From NCBI RefSeq assembly GCF_004014855.1, contig NZ_CP034930.1:1054001-1118000 (forward strand): 64,000 nt of DNA, read 5' to 3'. The position numbers and the translations under genes are program-made. The notes beneath the pieces were generated by a model, which worked only from the letters and a program-made list of their open reading frames with translations, searched no databases and had not been told where the DNA came from. This document shows, piece after piece, positions 63,556 through 64,000 of this stretch; positions within the stretch are counted from its first letter, which is position 1; the number at the start of each line of letters is the position of its first letter. The stretch is from Apibacter raozihei (GTDB lineage: Bacteria > Bacteroidota > Bacteroidia > Flavobacteriales > Weeksellaceae).

Positions 63556-64000
63556 ATGGACTCATTACAAAATATTAAACAAAGGTTTGGAATTATAGGA
63601 AATAATGTAGCCTTAAACAGAGCTTTGGAAAAAGCGATTCAGGTTGCACCTACTGATATTTCAGTCTTAGTAATGGGAGAAAGTGGAGTAGGAAAAGAGT
63701 TTATTCCAAAGATAATCCATAACCTGTCACCCAGAAAGCATAAACAATATATAGCTGTAAACTGTGGTGCTATTCCCGAAGGAACGATAGACTCAGAGCT
63801 TTTCGGACATGAAAAAGGAGCTTTTACAGGTGCGGATAAGGTGAGAAAAGGTTATTTTGAGGTAGCAGATGGAGGAACTATTTTTCTTGATGAAGTAGGA
63901 GAGCTCCCCTTACAGACACAGGTAAGGCTGCTTAGAGTTCTTGAAAGTGGTGAATTTTTAAAAGTAGGTTCTTCCAATATACAAAAAACCAATGTTAGAA
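63556..64000 (+). CDS. Sigma-54-dependent transcriptional activator (5' part, cut by window end)
   Basis: The first 148 residues of an AAA+ activator, starting ATG 63556. It begins directly with the AAA+ domain, without a receiver domain: the Walker A ESGVGKEF and the sigma-54-contact GAFTGA loop (EKGAFTGADKVRKG) are present. GGTIFLDEVGELPLQTQVR carries Walker B. It would open promoters bound by sigma-54 RNA polymerase. The C-terminal DNA-binding part is outside the window. Confidence 0.85.
   Translation, partial: MDSLQNIKQRFGIIGNNVALNRALEKAIQVAPTDISVLVMGESGVGKEFIPKIIHNLSPRKHKQYIAVNCGAIPEGTIDSELFGHEKGAFTGADKVRKGYFEVADGGTIFLDEVGELPLQTQVRLLRVLESGEFLKVGSSNIQKTNVR

Overview
The window reads as chromosome of a low-GC member of the Bacteroidota, most likely Flavobacteriales and plausibly the Weeksellaceae side; I do not assign a genus. 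Four things point there. Many genes have the Bacteroidota -7 promoter box TAnnTTTG 20-65 bases before the start. Two secreted proteins end in type IX secretion (T9SS) sorting domains. There are paired OmpA proteins with calcium-binding type 3 repeats. The housekeeping set (menaquinone menA, gdhA, kdsB with a KdnB-like oxidase, a PepSY-like protein) is typical of the group.

Bases 1-23600 are one large polymorphic-toxin locus, almost all on the minus strand. A four-gene operon (23577 down to 13836) encodes a T9SS-sorted repeat protein, a large SpvB/TcB-like secreted protein, a tail-fibre-like protein and a 1222-residue RHS protein with a signal peptide and a papain-like C-terminal tip. Downstream lies an array of promoter-distal 'orphan' cassettes. 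Each is a short RHS core, a different toxin tip, an overlapping or abutting immunity gene and often its own terminator. I count eight toxin tips (A-H, with A on the main gene). Readable ones are a papain-like protease (A), a JAB/JAMM-like protease (F), a Tlde1-like L,D-transpeptidase (E) and, weakly, a type-44-like tip (G) and a TNT-like tip (C). Three tips (E, F, G) carry single-base frameshifts. The D immunity gene has been amplified to four copies behind truncated toxin tails. Most immunity proteins carry lipoprotein or signal sequences or membrane spans, so the targets are probably in the periplasm or envelope. The arrangement suggests a silent library that can be recombined onto the expressed RHS gene.

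Bases 23600-34900 hold aconitase, a secreted zinc metalloprotease, a PepSY-like protein, uvrA, a YegP/DUF1508 protein (with a sigma-54-like promoter) and a GNAT-like protein. Bases 35100-41300 are a plus-strand run: O-methyltransferase, NlpC/P60 hydrolase, RNase HII, then a UbiA / DprE1-like / decayed membrane protein / DprE2-like / HAD cluster that resembles the polyprenyl-phosphate-arabinose pathway. Bases 41500-50200 hold tyrS, a YfhO-like membrane protein with lplA, gdhA, and menA-HAD-rnhA. Bases 50300-64000 hold an Spr-like lipoprotein, a CBS protein, an ABC-F ATPase divergent from smpB, two OmpA paralogues, kdsB-kdnB (8-amino-Kdo lipid A pathway), a LolA-like protein, a DASS transporter, miaB and the start of a sigma-54 activator cut by the window edge.

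I found no tRNA, rRNA, CRISPR array or complete insertion sequence. Outside the RHS array nearly all genes are intact; the one clear exception is the membrane-protein remnant at 39477-39978.
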